NCBI GenBank assembly: GCA_029204225.1 | Contig: CM055097.1 | Coordinates: 60,008,073 to 60,072,072 of the forward strand | Direction of reading: 5' to 3' | Origin: Diphasiastrum complanatum | Taxonomy: Eukaryota; Streptophyta; Lycopodiopsida; Lycopodiales; Lycopodiaceae | DNA length: 64,000 nucleotides | Part shown: piece by piece, positions 56,733 through 64,000 of the stretch | Numbering within the stretch: position 1 is the stretch's first letter | How the letters are laid out: every line of letters begins with the position of its first letter | The notes under the pieces: generated by a model | The model's input: the letters and a program-made list of their open reading frames with translations, nothing else | Database searches by the model: none | What the model was told of the DNA's origin: nothing | Translations under genes and position numbers: made by a program

Positions 56733-59219
56733 GAAAGTAGGCAAGAAGGCCATTTAAGTCAAATCAAGAAGACATATCTAAAGATTTGCTAAACATTGTA
56801 CATATTGATATATGTGGCCCAATGCAAATACCATCACTGCTTGGTGCTAAATTCTTTATTACATTTATAGATGACTATTCTTGCATATAGGCAAGAAGAT
56901 CAAAGCTCTCAAGAGCGACAACATCAGTAAATACATCTCAAACGAGTCAAAAGACTATTGCTCAGCCAATGGCATCGAGCAATAGTTTGTTGCTTCCTAT
57001 TCTCCACATTCGAATGGAATGGCAGAAAAGAAGAACATGACCTTAGTCAAGTCTGCCAAAATGCATGATAACTCATGCTTCATTGCCCAAATCATTCTGA
57101 AAACATGTTTTATCAACAACAACTTACGTGCAGAACCGATGTATAACTAAAGATTTACTGACAACAAAACCTCTCATGAAGTCTGGACATGATCCAAGCC
57201 TTCATTGAAATATTTTGAATGTACTACCTATGCTCATGTCCCAAAGGACAACAAAAAGAAATTAGATAAGCATTCATTTAAAACTACTTTTGTTGGTTAT
57301 TGTACTTCTAATGGAATGCATAGACTGTACAATATAGAGACCTGTAAAGTGTTCACTAACAGAGATGTGACTTTCATTGAAGATCGGTCTATTGATTTGA
57401 AGGGCAAGGACCAAATGAAGTCTACAATTTCTGCCCTGACAACTGATACATATCGAAAGACTAATTTGATTTCTTCCAACAATTACTCTGTACAGTTAGA
57501 CCCAGAAGAAGAAGAAGAAGCTGCAACTTAGGAGCAGCTGACACAGCCGACACAAAGTCAAATTTTGCAGCCAAAGACTTTAACCAAAAGATCAACAAGA
57601 ACCCGAACTCAGCCTGTCTGATATACTAATGAGTTTGATCACTACTCTATTCAGGAGCCAACCATAGTTGAGAAAGCTATGTCACAGGCCAATCCAGATC
57701 TTTGGAAAGAAGCAATGGACAAGGAGTACAACTCATTGTTGAGGAACAACACATGGACTGTCACCAAGCTGCCAGTCGACAGAAAGATAATCGATTGCAA
57801 ATGGATCTTTAAGAAAAGCTTGACTCGTGGAAAGGGAATTTTCACAAATTTCAAATATCAACTACTTCAAAACTGTTAGTCTGGTTGTCAAACACACTTC
57901 CATTTGATTGCTACTATCATATGATGCAGTAGCAGATCTTGAGGTACACCAGATGGATGTACAAATGGCATTCCTTAATGGAGTTATCGAGGAGGACATC
58001 TATATGATCTAGCCAGAAGGCTATATCTCCAATGGTCGAGAAGATTAGCTATGCAAAATCCATAAAGGTTTGTACGGTCTGAAGAAATCATCCAAGGCAT
58101 GGTTTCATCGGATCAACACATTCTTGATCGAACATGGATTAGAACCAAGCTCTGTGGAGTGTAATGTATATTTTAAAGCTATCAATCAATTCTTTGTCAT
58201 CATCACACTCTACGTGGATGATACATTATTGTTTAGCAACAATGTCAGACTAAAAAAGGACACCAAAAGGATGCTATCCTAAGAATTCGAGATGACATAT
58301 CTTGGAGAGGCACATTATTGTCTCGAGATTCAAATCCACAGAGACAGAAGCAAAAGACTTCTCTATATCACCTAGCAAAGGTACTTCTATAATTTGTTAA
58401 CGAAATTCAATTTTATGAATTGCAAGTTTGTAATAATCCCATGGATCCAGGTCTGAAATTATCTAAAGAACAATGCCCTCACACCAATGAGGAGAAGGCA
58501 GAAATGAAGGGATATCCATATCAATCAATTATCGGATCCATGATGTATGCAATGATCTCTACTTTGCTCGATCTTGCATGCACCATGAGTTCCTTGAGCC
58601 AATACATGGCCAACCCTGGTATGATCCACTAGAAAGCTCTTTTCAAAGTAATCAGATTTGTATGAGTTACTATTGACCTCTATATCTGCTATGGTGATGA
58701 CGATTCATCCGATATCCATATACTTCATGGATATACAGTTGCTAATTGGGCAGGTGATATTGTCACCAGAAGATCGACTTCTAGACTTGTCTTCATGTTT
58801 ATTAATGGTCCAATATCATGGAATAGTCGTAAACAAACCTCCATTGCAATGTCATCTACATTATCTGAGTACATTGCAACCGCCTCTCAAGCTACCAAAG
58901 AGAAAATTTGGTTGAGAAATTTATTGTCTGATATTGGTCTCAAATAATCTGCTCCAACAGTTATTTAGTGCGACAATCAGAGTGCTATTGCATTAACGAT
59001 CAATCCTAGATTTCACTCTAGAAGCAAGCACATTGAGATTAAGTACCACTACATCAGGAGCAAGATACTCAACAAGGAGGTAAGTCTGAAATTTTGCAGA
59101 ACCCAATACATGGCAGCTGATATATTTACAAAAGGTTTAAATCATGAAGCACACAAGAATTTTTGTGCTATCTTAAATTTGAAAATCAAGGCGTTCAAGG
59201 ATCCAAATTGAAGGGGGGA
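56733..59219 (+). pseudogene. Copia pol remnant: integrase, RT, RNase H (plus strand)
   Basis: It begins inside integrase (FKSNQEDISKDLL, HIDICGPMQIP near 56810) and continues with KALKSDN and EKKNMTLVKSAKM. The C-terminal part (57205-57531) has NKKKLDKHSFKTTFVGYCTS. RT follows (NPDLWKEAMDKEYNSLLRNN; DCKWIFKK; QMDVQMAFLNG near 57955; LYVDDTLLFS near 58215), then RNase H (MMYAMISTLLDLACTMSSLS near 58545; SRSKHIEIKYHYIRSK near 59025). Numerous stops and shifts make it inactive. It ends in a purine tract just before an LTR at 59220. The 5' half is replaced by the deleted copia at 55064-56732. Confidence 0.85.
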
Positions 59220-60205
<986 letters not shown>

Positions 60206-60216
60206 TAGTAAAGAGT

Positions 60217-60233
60217 GCCCGTCGTTGATGGGC
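60217..60233 (-). terminator. Helitron 3' terminal hairpin
   Basis: GCCCGTCGTTGATGGGC on the plus strand. It is a 7-bp stem with one mismatch and three-base loop, placed 8 bases from the CTAG end. In Helitrons this hairpin is the signal that terminates rolling-circle transfer. Confidence 0.7.
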
Positions 60234-60299
60234 AATGGAGGCCGATCTAGGTGACGGCCGATGATTTGGAACTCCAGTATGTCATGTCTTTGAAGGATG

Positions 60300-60500
60300 C
60301 TAGTTTTTCGATCTAGGTGGCGGTGGTCCCTATGCGGCCTAATTGTGGTCCTTACGCAGCGGTCCTTATGCGGCCTAAATGCGGTCCCTTTGCGCCCTAA
60401 TTGCGGTCCCTTTGCGCCCTAATTGCGGTCCCTATGCGGCTGATGATATATGTATAATTGCGGTCCCATTGCGGCCTAATTGCGGTCCCTATGCATCCGA
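60300..60500. repeat. Cluster of TGCGGTCCC / TGCGGCCTAA words
   Basis: (T/A)GCGGTCC(C/T) alternates with (T/C)GCGGCCTAA or TGCGCCCTAATTG at least eight times. The same word also appears beside the later GA tracts (near 60840, 61230, 61325, 61575, 61775), so it is the common spacer of the whole region. Confidence 0.75.
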
Positions 60501-60534
60501 GATAGATTGAGCATCGTGAGAACCGTGAGTGAGT

Positions 60535-63118
<2,584 letters not shown>

Positions 63119-64000
63119 CTACAACACTTCAGAATATACAATGTTTTGAGTGAACCTCGCCACTCCTGCTCCATCTATAAATTGGCCATCAGTATCAATA
63201 ATCAACACTCGTACACTTTCGGCATTTCGCACTCTCGATAGTGCGACATACAATTGACCATGACTAAATACGGGGCGTGGCAAGTACAATCCAATAGTCT
63301 CGATAGTATGCCCCTGCGCCTTGTTTATTGTCATGACAAATGCCACTCTAATAGGAAATTGTACTCGCGGCAATTCAAACGACAAGTCTGAAGTGCTCGG
63401 CACCAAAGGGATCCGTGGAATGAGTACTCTACTCCCAATATTCCTACCAGTAACTATCTCTGTGTCTATGACCTGTCTACCCAATGTATGAACGATGAGT
63501 CTCGTACCATTGCACAATCCTTTGTGTGATGCGATGGACTGCAACAACATCACTATCATGCCAACCTTTAGCACCAATCTATGTGGAGGACACCCTCTTG
63601 GTTGCAGATTGTTTAGAAACTCTACTGGGTACACATGAGAGTCATCTTATTCAACAACGCTATCAGCACTATAAAATGTGTAACCATCCCCCGAAAGCTC
63701 CTCTACAACTATCGCATTGACCTTGTCCATGTCTGAATTCAATGGGGTCAATATTGCACGACTCCTCAAAAAGTCAACATCCGTGTAACGTTGTGCAATA
63801 TCATGAAAAATGAATGATATCAATTCACGCATATCACGCGTCCTTAGACACATATCATTTGGCAAAGAAATCAAATCCAAACGCCGATGCCTGAATGTGA
63901 GCTCACGACCATCTCCAACGCTCAACAAATACTCTGCAAACCTTGACTACTCATTTCTATCAGCACCCTCCACATTCATCTCGCGCATGTTTGTTGACAA
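63119..64000 (-). pseudogene. Pif1-type helicase of a Helitron, C-terminal half, broken
   Basis: The frame enters at the right edge with TNMRE, an in-frame TAG (63949-63947), then FAEYLLSVGDG, LPNDMCLRTRD, ILTPLNSDMDKVN, and an in-frame TAA (63649-63647). It continues with YPVEFLNNLQPRGCPPHRL, LKVGMIVMLLQSI, CNGTRLIV, FVMTINKAQGHTIETIGLYL and HGQLYVALSRVRN. These are the usual Pif1/RRM3-like motifs III-VI in order (INKAQG...VALSR is motif V/VI), as found in the RepHel protein of plant Helitrons. The enzyme unwinds DNA during rolling-circle transposition. Two stops in one frame with no shift mean recent decay. Walker A and B would lie outside the window. Alternatively it could be a cellular Pif1 gene, but the terminus at 60205 favours a Helitron. 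Confidence 0.85.

Overview
The window is nuclear DNA from a land plant. It has one five-exon gene with GT-AG introns near the left end, and the rest is mostly plant-type transposons: Ty1/copia and Ty3/gypsy elements, a long-TIR Mutator-like element and a Helitron. It also carries tandem repeats and very long GA/GT/TA microsatellites. I cannot fix the species. The repeat density suggests a large genome, and I saw nothing that separates flowering from non-flowering plants. No prokaryotic features, CRISPR array, rRNA or tRNA gene was seen.

Layout. 1-3304: an intact NADPH-dependent 2-alkenal/double-bond reductase gene (347 codons) whose 5' flank carries a ~235-bp tandem duplication. 3305-6325: intergenic DNA with several local tandem duplications. 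6326-6987: a copia LTR with its primer-binding site, followed at once by a 4.3-kb element with ~460-bp terminal inverted repeats (7001-11349). That element carries a broken piece of a host SAM-methyltransferase gene, so it is a Pack-MULE candidate. 13.2-20.2 kb: a minus-strand gypsy element split by a copia element with a 1172-codon open pol frame. 20.2-23.7 kb: a third decayed copia. 23.9-24.7 kb: three 249-bp tandem repeats. 27.6-29.6 kb: a broken multi-exon gene of unknown function with a possible ParB/DGQHR-like motif. 29.9-38.1 kb: a chain of insertions (LTR, copia, gypsy) plus two exons of a VPS2/CHMP2-type ESCRT-III gene.

38.1-40.7 kb holds a ~360-bp satellite array, followed by a second tandem pair of similar period. 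43.2-46.1 kb holds unassigned frames, two copies of a 20-bp palindrome and a possible eroded gene. 46.2-55.1 kb is a gypsy element interrupted by the best preserved retrotransposon here: a copia with two LTRs about 2% apart, its PBS, and gag-pol broken by a single frameshift. 55.1-59.3 kb holds two further copia relics. 60.1 kb to the right edge: a Helitron on the minus strand. Its hairpin-CTAG 3' end abuts a (TA)n tract, about 2 kb of GA/GT microsatellite fills its 3' region, and a broken Pif1-type helicase runs off the window.

Apart from the reductase there is no working pathway. The remaining content is capture, nesting and decay of mobile DNA. All assignments were made by eye from motifs, without database searches; boundaries written as approximate are uncertain by tens of bases.
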